This document shows, piece by piece, positions 63,983-64,000 of a stretch of 64,000 bases of DNA. The DNA comes from Cohaesibacter haloalkalitolerans (GTDB taxonomy: Bacteria; Pseudomonadota; Alphaproteobacteria; Rhizobiales; Cohaesibacteraceae): the NCBI RefSeq assembly GCF_003574655.1, contig NZ_QNUM01000003.1, positions 372,001 to 436,000 of the forward strand. The letters are read 5' to 3'. Below the pieces are notes generated by a model. The model saw only the letters and a program-made list of their open reading frames with translations. It had not been told where the DNA came from and ran no database searches. Numbering within the stretch: the first letter of the stretch is position 1; each line of letters opens with the position of its first letter. The position numbers and the translations under genes were made by a program.

Positions 63983-64000
63983 ATGACCACACAGACCACC
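63983..64000 (+). CDS. Start of a gene cut by the window end (partial)
   Basis: An ATG at 63983 opens a frame of six codons up to the edge. TAGGA lies about 8 nt upstream and an AT-rich region with two TTCGAA boxes (63917-63922, 63934-63939) lies before it. Product unknown. Confidence 0.35.

Overview
The window is a gene-dense, roughly 58% GC stretch of housekeeping chromosome from an alphaproteobacterium, most likely Hyphomicrobiales (Rhizobiales). The gene neighbourhoods suggest this: perM-hdaA-ppk-ppx beside purM-purN, lptF-lptG-lptD-surA-pdxA-rsmA-gmk-yicC, mltG-fabF-acpP-fabG-fabD, rpsF-rpsR-DUF2232-rplI, dnaB-alr-radA and cvpA-purF-SDR. A marine, facultatively anaerobic relative of Cohaesibacter would fit, but genus is inference. 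No rRNA, tRNA, IS element, prophage or CRISPR array was seen.

Layout. 0-10.4 kb: an MFS transporter, a polyphosphate block (ppk, ppx and an unknown 231-aa protein), hdaA with a PerM-type permease, and divergent purM-purN. 10.4-19.9 kb: mixed single genes (small secreted Cys protein, ndk, GST, ABC-F ATPase, MORN-repeat protein, VOC protein, aldo/keto reductase, L-lactate dehydrogenase, holC, pepA). 20.2-29.7 kb: LPS transport (lptF, lptG, lptD), a SurA-like chaperone, pdxA, rsmA, and convergent gmk-yicC. 29.9-36.1 kb: an orphan hypothetical gene, mltG and the fatty-acid cluster. 36.7-40.2 kb: the S6/S18/L9 ribosomal operon with a long leader, then doxX facing a GntR regulator. 41-49 kb: replication, cell wall, repair and purine genes (dnaB, alr, radA, cvpA, purF, SDR). 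49-58.9 kb: an ArsR-regulated Atm1-type ABC exporter, a LysM protein, a LOG-family protein, two EamA/DUF606-type permeases, cimA and cysS. 59-63.2 kb: a large intergenic region with a structured RNA candidate, then a BigR/SqrR-like thiol regulator leading a pabB-pabA-pabC operon; creA and the first codons of another gene close the window.

The coding content is ordinary. The unusual signals lie in the long intergenic regions: five GANTC (CcrM) sites within 52 bp before dnaB; mutually exclusive hairpins in the rpsF leader; a five-hairpin RNA candidate ending in an intrinsic terminator near 59.4-59.6 kb, with an ATTC-N8-GAAT element upstream and a BigR-like regulator downstream; an ArsR operator sitting on its own transcription start; a tandem 11-bp repeat behind the fabD promoter; and a recurring CCAATTGG-like element in several leaders. 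No convincing new multi-gene system was found; the ncRNA/BigR region is the best candidate for something undescribed.
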